In this document: positions 36,536 through 45,637 of the stretch, piece by piece
How positions within the stretch are numbered: the stretch's first letter is position 1
Layout of the letters: every line of letters starts with the position of its first letter
Assembly (NCBI RefSeq): GCF_006385685.1
Contig: NZ_VFRP01000009.1
Coordinates: 94,994-158,993, forward strand
Direction of reading: 5' to 3'
Source: Amaricoccus solimangrovi
GTDB lineage: Bacteria > Pseudomonadota > Alphaproteobacteria > Rhodobacterales > Rhodobacteraceae
Length of the DNA stretch: 64,000 nucleotides
Position numbers and translations under genes: made by a program
Notes under the pieces: model-generated
What the model was told of the DNA's origin: nothing
The model's database searches: none
What the model saw: only the letters and a program-made list of their open reading frames with translations

Positions 36536-38107
36536 TCAGGCGCCGCGCGCCGGATCGAGCGTGACCGACCAGAGCTCGGTGTCGTCGCGGTCCATCAGGC
36601 GCACCGTCATCTGCTCCGTGTCGCCGTCGATGTCGACGAGACCGAAGAACTGGAGGCCGGCCGAGGGCGGCAGGTTCGCCTGCCCCTCCGCCGGCGCCTT
36701 CACGAAGCGCAGTTCCGGCCCGAAGGTCATGTCGAGCGCGTTCGGGCCGAAGGTGCCGGCGTGGAGCGGGCCGGAGACGAATTCCCAGAACGGCGCGAAA
36801 TCCTGGAACCGGGCCTTCTCGGGGTTGTAGTAATGCGCCGCGGTGTAGTGCACATCCGCCGTCAGCCAGACCGTGTTGGTGATCCCGGCCGCGCGGATGT
36901 AGCGCAGAAGGTCCGCGATCTCGAGTTCCCGCCCGGCCGTCGGGCCGTTGTCCCCGTTCGCCACCGCCTCGGCGCCGACTTTGTTCTTGCCGTCGTTCCA
37001 GACGATGAGGCCGAGCGGCATGTCGGCGGCGATCACCTTCCAGGTCGCGGTCGAATCCGCGAGCGCGCGCTTCAGCCAGTCGACCTGCGCCGCGCCGAGG
37101 ATCCGCGCCGCGTCGGTGAGCTCACTCTCCATGTCCGGGCCGTTCGGGCCCCGGTAGGAGCGCATGTCGAGGAAGAACACGTCGAGCAGCGGACCGTAGG
37201 CGATCTTGCGATAGACCCGGCCCGGCTCGGCCGGCGCGTAGCGGATCGGCGTCATCTCGTGGAAGGCGCGGGCGGCGCGGGCGGAGAGGAGCGCGATCGA
37301 CTTTTCCGCGTAACGCTCGTCCGCGCTCAGATCCTTCGAGGAGGACCAGTTGTTCAGCACCTCGTGGTCGTCCCACTGGTAGAAGGTCGGCACCTCGGCG
37401 CTCAGCGCGCGCACATGCTCGTCCAGCATGTTGTACTTCCACTGGTCGCGGTACTCCTGAAGCGTCTCGGCGACCTTGCGCTTCGCATCGACCATGACGA
37501 CGTTCTTCCAGGTCTGGCCGTCGCCGAGGTCGACGCTGTCCTCCATCGGCCCGTCGGCGTAGATCGTGTCGCCCGAATGCAGGAAGAAGTCGGGCCGGTG
37601 CGTGGCGATGGTGGCGTAGGTCTTCATCCCCGTCTCGTCGATGCCCCAGCCCTGCCCGGCGGTGTCGCCCGACCAGGCGAAGCGGACCGAGCGGCGCGAG
37701 CCCGGCGCGGTCCGGAACCGCCCGGTGATCGGCTCGGAGACGAGATTGATGTCCGCGAGATCCGCCGCGACCATCCGGTAGAAGATCTCCTGATCGGCGG
37801 GCAGCCCCCCGAGCAGCCGCTTCACCGCGAGATCGCTGTCGGGCAGCGCGTCGACCGGTGCGAGCCGGACGGGATCGGCGAAGCTCTCCGTCGTCGCCCA
37901 TTCCATCATCACCCGCGCCGGACGGTCCACCCGGGTCCAGATCATGCCCGAGGCGGCGTCGACGTCGCCCGACTGGACACCGTGGGTGAAGACCGGCCGC
38001 CGGGCCGCCTGCGAGAAGGCCGGCATCCCGAGGCCGGAGAGGACAAGGCCCGCGCTCCCGGTCGCGAGAAGGCGGCGGCGGGTCAGGGCGAGGCGGGTTC
38101 GGGTCAT
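36536..38107 (-). CDS. phoD: Alkaline phosphatase D (PhoD)
   Basis: 523-aa secreted phosphodiesterase/phosphomonoesterase of the PhoD family (calcium/iron centre). It has a twin-arginine signal (TRRRLLATGSAGLVLSG, cleavage near AFSQA) and the N-terminal PhoD domain (FTHGVQSGDVDAASGMIWTRVDR). The metallophosphatase core follows with FFLHSGDTIYADGP, QWDDHEVLNNW and ADVHYTA. It would release phosphate from esters outside the cytoplasm, typically under phosphate limitation. I saw no clear Pho box upstream. Confidence 0.93.
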   Translation of the reverse strand: MTRTRLALTRRRLLATGSAGLVLSGLGMPAFSQAARRPVFTHGVQSGDVDAASGMIWTRVDRPARVMMEWATTESFADPVRLAPVDALPDSDLAVKRLLGGLPADQEIFYRMVAADLADINLVSEPITGRFRTAPGSRRSVRFAWSGDTAGQGWGIDETGMKTYATIATHRPDFFLHSGDTIYADGPMEDSVDLGDGQTWKNVVMVDAKRKVAETLQEYRDQWKYNMLDEHVRALSAEVPTFYQWDDHEVLNNWSSSKDLSADERYAEKSIALLSARAARAFHEMTPIRYAPAEPGRVYRKIAYGPLLDVFFLDMRSYRGPNGPDMESELTDAARILGAAQVDWLKRALADSTATWKVIAADMPLGLIVWNDGKNKVGAEAVANGDNGPTAGRELEIADLLRYIRAAGITNTVWLTADVHYTAAHYYNPEKARFQDFAPFWEFVSGPLHAGTFGPNALDMTFGPELRFVKAPAEGQANLPPSAGLQFFGLVDIDGDTEQMTVRLMDRDDTELWSVTLDPARGA

Positions 38108-38195
38108 CGTATTCTCCGTTGCTGGATGGCGCGGAGGAATAGGAAGCCAGCGTGACGGAGGCTTGATGCCCCGGTGACGCTTCGATGACGCCGGC

Positions 38196-40052
38196 TCAGC
38201 CCGCGACGAGCGGCCAGAACAGCGGGATCACGAGGCAGGCGGTGATCCCGGTGATGATGTTGAGCGGGATGCCGATCCGCATGTAGTCGGAGAACTTGTA
38301 GCCGCCCGGCCCGTAGACCATCGTGTTGGTCTGGTAGCCGATCGGGGTCGCGAAGGCGAGGGTCGCCGCGAACATGACCGCGACCGCGAAGGGCCGCGGA
38401 TCGAGGCCGAGCCGGTGGGCGAGCGCGATCGCGATCGGCGTCACCACCACGGCGACGGCGTTGTTCGAGAGAAGCTCGGTCAGGATCTGCGTCATGAAGT
38501 AGAGCACCAGCAGCACGACGACCGGCGGCATGTCGGCGAGATGCGGCGAGACCCAGTCGACGAGCATCTGCACCGCCCCCGACGCGTCCAGCGCCTCGCC
38601 GACGATCAGCATCGCGAAGATGAGCGCGAGCAGCGAGGCGCTCACGGTGCTGTAGGCCTCCTCCGGCTCGATCGTGCGGGTCGCGAGCAGCACGACGACG
38701 CCGAGCATCGCGACGATCTGGATCGGCAGGATCTCGAAGGCCGAGATCGCGACGATCGCGGTCAGCACGCCGAGCACGAGCGGCGCGCGGCCGCGGCGGA
38801 ACGGCTTCTCGGTGGTCTCGCTGAGATCGATGAGGTCGACATCCTGCGCGAGGCGCCGGATGTCCTCGGGCGCGCCCTCGAGCAGCAGCGTGTCGCCGAC
38901 GCGTACCACCACCTCGTCGAGCTGGCGGCCGATGTTCTGGTTGCGCCGGTGCATCGCGAGCGGATAGACGCCGTAGCGGCGGCGCAGCCGGAGGCTGCCG
39001 AGCGAGCGGCCGACGAGCTTGCAATCCGGCGAGATCAGCGCCTCCACCGTCGTGGTCCGTTTCGATCCCACCCGATCGACCAGCGCCACCTGATCCGAAT
39101 CCTTCAGCCCCAGAAGTTCCTGCATCTCGGTGCGGAGCACGACCCTGTCGCCCTCGGCGAGCGCCACCTCGGGGAAGTCGCGCCGCAGCGATTCGTCGCC
39201 GCGCAGCACGTCGATCACCCGCATGCCCTCGCGCTTGAAAATCGCGACCGACATGACCTGCTGGCCGATCAGCGGCGAGCCCTCGGGCACGACGACATCG
39301 GTGAAGAACTTCATCCGCTTCCGGTTGCCGAGCAGGTCGGCCATCGAGTCGCGGTCGGGCAGGAACCGCGGCACGAGGATCCAGAGCGTCGTGAATCCCG
39401 CGAGAAACACCACGATTCCGAGCGGGGCGATCTCGAAGAGCGAGAACGGCGCCATGCCCGCCTTGCGCGCGACACCGTCGACGAGAATGTTGGTCGAGGT
39501 GCCGATCATCGTGATCATCCCGCCGAGCACGGTGACATAGGAGAGCGGGATCAGCAGCCTGGAGGGCGAGAGCGACATCGCATGCGCGAGCTGCACCGTC
39601 ACCGGGATCATCAGCGCGACGAGCGGCGTGTTGTTGGTGAAGGCGGAGGCCACGGCGACGAAGACCCCGACCGCCACCAGGACGAGGATCCGGCTGCCGG
39701 CGGCGTGGCGGGTGACGACGCGCGTGAGCTCGTTGATGAGCCCGGTCCGCACCATGCCGCCCGAGACGATGAACATCGCCGCGATCGTCCAGGGCGCGGG
39801 ATTGGAGAAGGCCTCGAGCACGCCCTTCTGCGGGACGTAGCCCAGCAGCACAAGAACCGCCGCGCCGCACATCGCCGTCACCTCGGGCGGATAGACCTCG
39901 AGGATGAAGACGACCAGCATGCCGAGAAGGACGAGCAGGGTTACAATCGCGGGTCCGTTGCCCTGCGTGAAAAATTCGATCAAGGGATCTGACTCGCTAC
40001 CGCTGAAACCGGAGAACGCCACGCGTACCGCCCCTGCGCGGGGCCGGCGCAC
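38196..40052 (-). CDS. SLC13/DASS-family anion transporter with two RCK-C domains
   Basis: 618-aa inner-membrane transporter. Two hydrophobic halves, each with the SLC13 signature asparagine loops (ASAFTNNTPLVALMIPV, GTSTNILVD; LLSNNAVAVVVTPIAI, ATPIGYQTNTMVYGPG), flank a cytoplasmic segment (about residues 215-400). That segment holds two TrkA-C/RCK-C-like domains (VPEGSPLIGQ..., ISPDCKLVGRSL...). This is the layout of bacterial sulfate, sulfur-compound or dicarboxylate transporters. The start is uncertain: ATG 40052 gives 23 residues before the first polar-to-hydrophobic transition. Probably part of a leftward run with the DMT transporter. Confidence 0.87.
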   Translation of the reverse strand: MRRPRAGAVRVAFSGFSGSESDPLIEFFTQGNGPAIVTLLVLLGMLVVFILEVYPPEVTAMCGAAVLVLLGYVPQKGVLEAFSNPAPWTIAAMFIVSGGMVRTGLINELTRVVTRHAAGSRILVLVAVGVFVAVASAFTNNTPLVALMIPVTVQLAHAMSLSPSRLLIPLSYVTVLGGMITMIGTSTNILVDGVARKAGMAPFSLFEIAPLGIVVFLAGFTTLWILVPRFLPDRDSMADLLGNRKRMKFFTDVVVPEGSPLIGQQVMSVAIFKREGMRVIDVLRGDESLRRDFPEVALAEGDRVVLRTEMQELLGLKDSDQVALVDRVGSKRTTTVEALISPDCKLVGRSLGSLRLRRRYGVYPLAMHRRNQNIGRQLDEVVVRVGDTLLLEGAPEDIRRLAQDVDLIDLSETTEKPFRRGRAPLVLGVLTAIVAISAFEILPIQIVAMLGVVVLLATRTIEPEEAYSTVSASLLALIFAMLIVGEALDASGAVQMLVDWVSPHLADMPPVVVLLVLYFMTQILTELLSNNAVAVVVTPIAIALAHRLGLDPRPFAVAVMFAATLAFATPIGYQTNTMVYGPGGYKFSDYMRIGIPLNIITGITACLVIPLFWPLVAG

Positions 40053-40076
40053 AATGGCCCATGGCGGGCCTGCGGT

Positions 40077-40967
40077 TCAAGCGTCTTTCACGCCCTCGTG
40101 CCGGGGCCGCACCAGCGCGATTCCGGCCATCATCAACCCCAGCGAGAGCCAGATCGCCGGACCTGGGCGCTCTCCGAGCAGAACCATGCCCCAGAACACG
40201 CCCGCGAGCGTGACGACATAGCCGACCTGCGCGGCGAAGACCGCGCCGCCGCGCGCGGCGAGCCAGACATAGGCGGCGTAGGCGGCGAGATTGATCGGCA
40301 CGATCGCGAGCAGCGCCTGCTCGGCCGGGCCGAAGGCGGCCGGCGCCACGAGCGCGTCCGCCGCCCAGGCGAGCGGCAGCGTCAGCGCGGCGCTGAGAAG
40401 GCTCGCCCCGAAGAGCAGGCCGAGCGGCTCGAGATCCGCGGGCCGGGCGGAGAGCACGTTCGATTCGACCGCGTAGCTCAGCGGCGCCACCGTCGCGAGC
40501 AGGACATAGAGCGGGGGCAGCGGCCCGCGCGTCGCGCCGGGCAGCACCAGCAGGCCGATCGCCCCGAGCCCGAGCAGCAGGCCGGCGAGACGCCGCGGCT
40601 CGAACCGCTCGGCGCCGAGGCCGAGGGCGATCGGCAGCGCGAAGATCGGGACCATCGCGATGATGATCGCCCGCGCGGAGGCGGGGAGCTCGCCCGCGGT
40701 CAGGAAGGTGAAATAGCCGGGCAGCACCGTGCCGAGGATCGAGACGGCGAGCAGCGCGGGGGCGTTGCCCCTCAGGCGGGGCCAGGGCCGGCGCCAGAGC
40801 CGGAGCAGCAGCCCGGCGAGTCCGGCCATCATCAGGTTCTGCCACAGGAGCAGCGCGAGCGGCGGATGGCCCGCGCCCGCGGCGACGCGCAGGAGCGGAA
40901 CGGTGAGCCCCCAGCCCGCCCCCGCCGCGACCAGGATCGCGACCGGCGGAATCGCCCGGCGGGCCAT
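40077..40967 (-). CDS. EamA/DMT-family transporter
   Basis: 296-aa integral membrane protein with ten predicted helices in two EamA repeats (first beginning VAILVAAGAGWGLTVPLLRV, second PLYVLLATVAPLSYAVESNVL). The family exports amino acids, nucleosides or other metabolites. I chose ATG 40967, 4 bp after the ymdB-like gene's stop, because upstream frame sequence is polar and Arg-rich. Substrate unknown. Confidence 0.87.
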   Translation of the reverse strand: MARRAIPPVAILVAAGAGWGLTVPLLRVAAGAGHPPLALLLWQNLMMAGLAGLLLRLWRRPWPRLRGNAPALLAVSILGTVLPGYFTFLTAGELPASARAIIIAMVPIFALPIALGLGAERFEPRRLAGLLLGLGAIGLLVLPGATRGPLPPLYVLLATVAPLSYAVESNVLSARPADLEPLGLLFGASLLSAALTLPLAWAADALVAPAAFGPAEQALLAIVPINLAAYAAYVWLAARGGAVFAAQVGYVVTLAGVFWGMVLLGERPGPAIWLSLGLMMAGIALVRPRHEGVKDA

Positions 40968-40971
40968 CGGA

Positions 40972-41805
40972 TCAGGGCGTGGCGGCCACGCCCTCGGGCA
41001 GCGCCGGGGCGAGACGCCCGCCGAGACGGACGGGGGAGACGCGGAGCGCGCGGCCCGTCCGGTCGTCGGTCTCGACATAGACGCCGGAGAGCGTCGCCTC
41101 GCCCTTGGCCGGCTCGAAGCGCGACTTGGTCATGCCGGTGACGAAGCGGCTGATCGGCTCGAGCTTGTCCATGCCGATCACGCTGTCGTAATCGCCGCAC
41201 ATCCCGGCGTCGGACTGATAGGCGGTGCCCTTGGCGAGGATGGTGGTGTCCGCCGTCGGCACATGGGTATGGGTGCCGACGACGAGGCTCGCCCGCCCGT
41301 CGCACCAGTGGCCGAGCGCCATCTTCTCCGAGGTCGCCTCGGCGTGGACGTCGACGATGACGGCGTTCGCGAGCCCGCCGAGCGGCGCGGTCCGGAGCAC
41401 GGCGTCGATCGCGGAGAACGGGTCGTCGAAGGGGCGGCGCATGAAGACCTGGCCGAGGATCTGCGCGACGAAGACCTTCCGCCCGCCCGGCGCGTCGAAG
41501 AGCCGCGCGCCCTTGCCCGGCGCCCCCTTGGCGTAGTTGACCGGCCGCAGGATCCGCTGGTCCTGTTCGATATGCGCGAGCATGTCGCGCTGGTCGAAGG
41601 CATGATCGCCGAGGGTCACGCAATCGGCCCCGGCGTCGAAGAGGCCCTGGGCATGGGCCGCGCTCAGCCCCATTCCGCCGGAGGCGTTCTCGCCATTGAC
41701 CACGACGAAGTCGAGCTTCCAGTCCCGGCGCAACCCGGGGAGCCGCGCCGCCACCGCCGCGCGCCCCGTCCGCCCCATCACGTCGCCGAGAAAAAGCAGT
41801 TTCAT
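40972..41805 (-). CDS. ymdB: TIGR00282/YmdB-family metallophosphoesterase
   Basis: 277-aa calcineurin-like phosphoesterase. It starts MKLLFLGDVMGRTGRAAV (metal ligand D8), followed by DFVVVNGENASGGMGL, TLGDHAFDQRDM, VDVHAEATSEKMALGHW and VVGTHTHVPTADT. In Bacillus YmdB hydrolyses 2',3'-cAMP and affects biofilm versus motility; the role in alphaproteobacteria is not established. It lies between fau and the DMT transporter, an arrangement that recurs in Rhodobacterales to my recollection. Confidence 0.88.
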   Translation of the reverse strand: MKLLFLGDVMGRTGRAAVAARLPGLRRDWKLDFVVVNGENASGGMGLSAAHAQGLFDAGADCVTLGDHAFDQRDMLAHIEQDQRILRPVNYAKGAPGKGARLFDAPGGRKVFVAQILGQVFMRRPFDDPFSAIDAVLRTAPLGGLANAVIVDVHAEATSEKMALGHWCDGRASLVVGTHTHVPTADTTILAKGTAYQSDAGMCGDYDSVIGMDKLEPISRFVTGMTKSRFEPAKGEATLSGVYVETDDRTGRALRVSPVRLGGRLAPALPEGVAATP

Positions 41806-41853
41806 GACGCCCGCTCTAAGCCCGATGCGGGCCGAGGTCCAGCCTCGTCAGGT

Positions 41854-42435
41854 TCACCGCGCGGCGGGCAGGCGCGCCCCGGTCTCGGTGACCACCGCGT
41901 CGAGCGGCGCGTCGGTGAGGCCGCGCGGCACCTCGGGCACATGCTGGCCCTCGTAGGCGAAGCCGTAGGCGCGCACCACACGGTGCGCGCGCAGCGCGTG
42001 CAGCGTCCGGTCGTAGAAGCCGCCGCCATAGCCGAGCCGGTGGCCTTCGTCGTCGAAGGCGATGAGCGGCACCAGCAGCGCGTCGGGCTCGATCCAGTCG
42101 CCCTCGGCGGGAATGAGCACCTTGAAGGGGCCGGGCACCAGCGCCACCTCGGGCTTCCAGACGCGAAAGAGCAGCGGATGGGCCGGGGCCTCGATCACCG
42201 GAACGCAGACGGTGTAGCCGAGCCCGTGCAGCGCGAGCATCCCGGGGCGGGGGTCGATCTCGGTCCGGATCGGCAGGTAGCCGGCCACGACCCGCGCCGC
42301 CGGCGCGCCGGCGAGCACGCGCAGCGCATGCCCCGCCGCCTGACGCGCCGCGCCGAATCCGGCCGCGTGCGCCCTGGCCCGCGCCGCGTAGCCGTCGCTA
42401 CGGGCCTTGGCCTTTCGCCGTTCGAGGTCGCTCAC
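41854..42435 (-). CDS. fau: 5-formyltetrahydrofolate cyclo-ligase
   Basis: 193-aa enzyme converting 5-formyl-THF to 5,10-methenyl-THF with ATP (YgfA/MTHFS family). Visible: the N-terminal SDLERRKAKARSDGYAARARAH helix, VVAGYLPIRTEIDP, and the C-terminal motif GYGGGFYDRTL that binds ATP and substrate. It is first in the leftward fau-ymdB-DMT-SLC13 run. In many proteobacteria this gene lies directly downstream of 6S RNA (ssrS). A structured region at 42489-42651 occupies that place here. Confidence 0.92.
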   Translation of the reverse strand: MSDLERRKAKARSDGYAARARAHAAGFGAARQAAGHALRVLAGAPAARVVAGYLPIRTEIDPRPGMLALHGLGYTVCVPVIEAPAHPLLFRVWKPEVALVPGPFKVLIPAEGDWIEPDALLVPLIAFDDEGHRLGYGGGFYDRTLHALRAHRVVRAYGFAYEGQHVPEVPRGLTDAPLDAVVTETGARLPAAR

Positions 42436-42488
42436 GAAGGGGCCGGGGCGGGAAGGATCGGTGTGGCGGAACCGGCGCGACCGTGGGG

Positions 42489-42651
42489 GCGTCTAATCCT
42501 TGAGAGCCTGGCTAACCAGGTGGGTGCCAGATGCGATAGGCCAGGACCAGTCACAGAGCCGGCTCCCTCAAGAATATTTACGGCCACCAGGATGTAGGCC
42601 CTTCACGGGAAGGCCAGAAGCCGCCGGGTTTGAATGTAGGACGAATCCGCG
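42489..42651 (-). ncRNA. ssrS: Candidate 6S RNA (ssrS) upstream of fau
   Basis: A gene-free region with extensive self-complementarity. The ends can close (GCG...GTCCT near 42651-42639 with AGGAT...CGC near 42502-42489). Inside, an ~11-bp stem pairs ATTCTTGAGGG with CTCTCAAGGAT, and small hairpins include GGCC-TTC.../GAAGGGCC and CTGG-TTAG-CCAG. Length (~160 nt) and position just 5' of fau fit ssrS in proteobacteria. Weak -35/-10-like boxes (TTTCGC-N16-CAAAAT) lie upstream on the minus strand. I could not confirm the characteristic central bubble, and the reverse strand would fold similarly. Confidence 0.38.
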
Positions 42652-42867
42652 GGATTTTGAAGGGGGGAGAGATTGGCGAAAGGTAGCGGGCGGCGGACGG
42701 CCGATCGCGCCAGGACGCTTCCGCGCCGCCTTCTCCGCGGCGCCCCGATCACGCGGCCGTCACCCCCGCTCTCCGGAGCGTGATCGGGCCGTCAGCCGTC
42801 TCCGCCTTGATCGGCGCCCAACCTGCGTGCACAGTCCGGAAAGGGTAGATTCGGGGTGTCCACAGCG
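42652..42867. other. Intergenic region upstream of the small exported protein
   Basis: About 215 bp between the candidate 6S RNA and the plus-strand gene at 42868. It must hold promoters for both directions. No repeat, RNA gene or convincing small ORF seen. Confidence 0.4.
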
Positions 42868-43206
42868 ATGAGACGGCATCTCACTCCGCGGATCGTTTTG
42901 CTCTGCGCGGTCGTGCTGCTCGGATTCGTCTGCCTGATGACCCTGGCGCCGCGCGCCGAGGCCCATGAATCGGCCGGTACCCCGCATCATCACGCCACCG
43001 CCGAGGCCGATGGCACGGCGGCGAGCAAGCAGTGCGACGGTTCGAAGCCGCATTGCTGCGGCGGCGTCGCCCAGGCCATCCCGTCCAGCGAGATGGCCGG
43101 GACGCCACTCTTTCCGGTGATCGAAAGCAGCCTCCTGCCCGACGGGTGGCTGCGCTCCGGACTGACACCCACCCCACGCGCCGGACCTCCCCGCGCGACC
43201 TTCTGA
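42868..43206 (+). CDS. Small exported His/Cys-rich protein, function unknown
   Basis: 112 aa (116 if the upstream GTG at 42856 is used). A signal peptide or anchor (RIVLLCAVVLLGFVCLMTL, then APRAEA cleavage site) is followed by potential metal ligands: HESAGTPHHHATAEA and then QCDGSKPHCCGG. The rest is polar and Pro-rich. The arrangement resembles small periplasmic proteins near copper or heavy-metal resistance genes, but none are adjacent here and I do not recognise the family. It reads towards the acyltransferase, 205 bp away. Confidence 0.6.
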   Translation: MRRHLTPRIVLLCAVVLLGFVCLMTLAPRAEAHESAGTPHHHATAEADGTAASKQCDGSKPHCCGGVAQAIPSSEMAGTPLFPVIESSLLPDGWLRSGLTPTPRAGPPRATF

Positions 43207-43411
43207 AACCTCTCACCTTCACTGCCAGCTCCCTCGCACCGCCGCCCCCCCGAGGAGCGGCCGAGCCACGCGCGTGGCCGGGCTGGCCGTCGAAACCGGT
43301 TCCAGAAGGATTTCACCGTTGTCCGACAGTATTGCGACAAGCTCCCCGGGAGCGACCGCGCCATTTCATGGCCAGGAGCGATCCCGGCCCGTTCCGGAGC
43401 GTGCCTCGGCC

Positions 43412-44548
43412 ATGACCGAGCTGGACAGGAAGCGCATATCGTATCTGCGCCTCGTCCTGGTCCTCGCCCTCGTCTTCCTTCACTATGGCGGGGTCTATGG
43501 CTCCGACATCTCGCCCTATATCGGCTATACCGGCCAGGATCTGCCGGTCGCCTCGATCATGATCTCGTTCATCCTCTACATCGGCTTCACCGCCGTCCCG
43601 GCGATGAGCGCGATCTCCGGCTATCTGTTCTTCCAGGGCGCCACCCGCGACAAGCCACCCCAGTTCGCGCGCAAGCTGCGCCGGCGCGCGACCTCGCTCG
43701 CGCTGCCCTTCCTGCTCTGGAGCTCGTTCTTCGCGGTCGTGGGTTACCTGGTGCATATCTACGTCGTCCCGGGCCTGTTCGGCGACGAATTCAGCACCAC
43801 CTACCGCAGCCACCTTCACGTGATCGCCGACGTGATCCTCGGCTACAGCCGGACGCCGCTGGCGTTCCAGCTCTGGTTCGTCCACGACCTGATCCTGACC
43901 GTGATATTCAGCCCGCTGATCTGGATCCTGATCGGACGCCTGCCCTGGATCACGATCGCCATCCTCGTGCCGCTCTGGATCCTCGACTTCCATTTCTGGA
44001 TCTTTCACCGGCTCGACGTGGTGGTGTTCTTCTGCTTCGGCGCGGCTTGCGCGATGCACGGGCTGAAGCCGGATCTGCCTAAGCCGGCGATCGTCCCGGT
44101 CTTCGTGCTCTTCCTCGCGGTGGCGATGGCGCGGACGGTGGCGCCCTACTACCTCGGCCATTCCACCGGGATCGACCTCGACATCGCCACCGCCGCGATG
44201 CGGGTCCTCGGCGCGCTCGCGGTCTGGAACGCGTCCTCCCTCGTGCTGAACGGCGCCTTCGCGGAATGGGTGGAGCGCAATTCCTACATGGCCTTCTTCA
44301 TCCACTGCGCCCACTATCCCCCGATCCTGTTCCTCAAGATCGCCCTCGCCACCCTGGTCGCGACGGATACCGAGACGGGACAGATCATCCTCTACTTCGT
44401 GACGGTGTTCCTGACGATCGGACTGCTCGTCGCGCTGGGGAATGCGCTGCAGCGCCGGACGCCGGAATTCTTCCGGATCATCAGCGGTGGACGGGTGCGG
44501 CCGGGCCACAAGACCGAGGCCTCGGGCTTCCTGCCGACCCGGGGCTGA
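43412..44548 (+). CDS. Acyltransferase family 3 membrane protein
   Basis: 378-aa inner-membrane acyltransferase (OafA/NolL/OpgC superfamily) with about ten helices. Helix 1 has the family pattern RLVLVLALVFLH with its conserved Arg and His. Further motifs are AISGYLFFQG and FQLWFVHDLI, and the tail is FRIISGGRVRPG. These enzymes O-acylate surface or periplasmic glycans. OpgC of Rhodobacter, which succinylates periplasmic glucans, belongs here. This gene might modify the glucans made by opgGH in this window, but distance makes that weak. I chose ATG 43412; the longer frame to 43274 adds a polar leader. Confidence 0.82.
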   Translation: MTELDRKRISYLRLVLVLALVFLHYGGVYGSDISPYIGYTGQDLPVASIMISFILYIGFTAVPAMSAISGYLFFQGATRDKPPQFARKLRRRATSLALPFLLWSSFFAVVGYLVHIYVVPGLFGDEFSTTYRSHLHVIADVILGYSRTPLAFQLWFVHDLILTVIFSPLIWILIGRLPWITIAILVPLWILDFHFWIFHRLDVVVFFCFGAACAMHGLKPDLPKPAIVPVFVLFLAVAMARTVAPYYLGHSTGIDLDIATAAMRVLGALAVWNASSLVLNGAFAEWVERNSYMAFFIHCAHYPPILFLKIALATLVATDTETGQIILYFVTVFLTIGLLVALGNALQRRTPEFFRIISGGRVRPGHKTEASGFLPTRG

Positions 44549-44584
44549 CCTTCCCGGGCCGGAAACGCGGCGTGGCGCGTCACC

Positions 44585-45634
44585 TCACGCGCCGCGGCCG
44601 CCACAGTCCGGGCAATCGGCCCGCGCGCTCACGCGCAGCTGGCGCGTCTCGGCGCGCAGGCCGTCGAAGAGCAGAAGCCGGCCGCGCAAGCCCCGCCCGG
44701 CGCCGGCGAGATGCTTCACCGCCTCGAGCGCGAGCAGCGCGCCGAGCACGCCGGGCAGCGGGCCGATGACGCCCGCCTCGGCGCAGGAGGGCGCGAGCCC
44801 CTCGGCCGGCGGCTCGGGGAAGAGGCAGCGGTAGCATGGCCCGCCCCGCGCCGGGTCGAAGAGCGCGACCTGCCCCTCCCACTGGCTCATCGCCGCGGAC
44901 AGGAGCGGGATGCCGAGCGCGACGCAGGCGGCGTTGACCGCGTAGCGCGTGGCGAAATTGTCGGACCCGTCGATCACCAGCGTGGCCCCGGCAAGCAGCG
45001 CGGGCGCGTTCTCCGCGTCGAGCCGGACCGTCCGGGCCTCGACCGCGACGTCGGGGTTCAGCCGGGTGAGCGCGGCGCGCGCGGCCTCGGCCTTCGGCGC
45101 GCCGATGTCGGGGGTGCCGAAGAGGATCTGGCGCTGCAGGTTCGAGAGCGCCACCGCGTCGTCGTCGATCACGGTGAGCGCGCCCGCCCCGGCCGCGGCG
45201 AGATAGAGAAGCGCCGGATCGCCGAGGCCGCCAGCCCCGACCACCGCGACCCGGGCCGCGCGGAGCCGCGCCTGCCCCGGCCCGCCGATCTCGCGCAGCA
45301 CGATGTGGCGGGCATAGCGCGTCAACTCGTCCGGAGTCATCCCGGATCCTCCTGTCCTGGCCGCCTCCGGCGGCGGTGTGCCACGCGCGCGCCGCCGCAG
45401 CGCGCGGATCAGCAGGGCATAGCCGAGGACCGGCGCCGCGATCGCCCCGGCCCAGCCGAGCCGGAAGGCGAGGCGCGCGGGATCGGCCCCCGGCAGCGTC
45501 TGGCTGAGCCCGACGAGGACGAGCCCCCAGACGAGAATGCCCGCGAAGACCGGCCGCCCGGCGCCCACCAGCCGCGCGCAGCCGAGCGCCGAGAGCGCGA
45601 GCAGGAGCGCGAGGACGGCGAGCGTGCCCGACAC
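44585..45634 (-). CDS. moeB: MoeB/ThiF-family adenylyltransferase with N-terminal membrane region
   Basis: 349 aa. Residues 1-80 form two to three hydrophobic segments. From about residue 99 comes a complete ThiF/MoeB/HesA E1-like domain with TRYARHIVLREIGGPGQ, nucleotide-binding GAGGLGDP, DDDAVALSNLQRQ, DGSDNFATRY, and zinc-binding pairs CYRC and CPDC. It activates the C-terminus of MoaD- or ThiS-like proteins for sulfur transfer in molybdopterin or thiamine synthesis. An internal ATG (45340) could give a soluble form. It is last in the coaBC-dut-rrf2-cysK-moeB run, 3 bp after cysK; molybdopterin is needed by the formate dehydrogenase. Confidence 0.87.
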   Translation of the reverse strand: MSGTLAVLALLLALSALGCARLVGAGRPVFAGILVWGLVLVGLSQTLPGADPARLAFRLGWAGAIAAPVLGYALLIRALRRRARGTPPPEAARTGGSGMTPDELTRYARHIVLREIGGPGQARLRAARVAVVGAGGLGDPALLYLAAAGAGALTVIDDDAVALSNLQRQILFGTPDIGAPKAEAARAALTRLNPDVAVEARTVRLDAENAPALLAGATLVIDGSDNFATRYAVNAACVALGIPLLSAAMSQWEGQVALFDPARGGPCYRCLFPEPPAEGLAPSCAEAGVIGPLPGVLGALLALEAVKHLAGAGRGLRGRLLLFDGLRAETRQLRVSARADCPDCGGRGA

Positions 45635-45637
45635 CGG

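Noticed and set aside
42489..42651. Cobalamin riboswitch in the fau upstream region (CGGGAAGG-like string present)
   Set aside because: The B12 box does not follow in the right place and no cobalamin gene is nearby.
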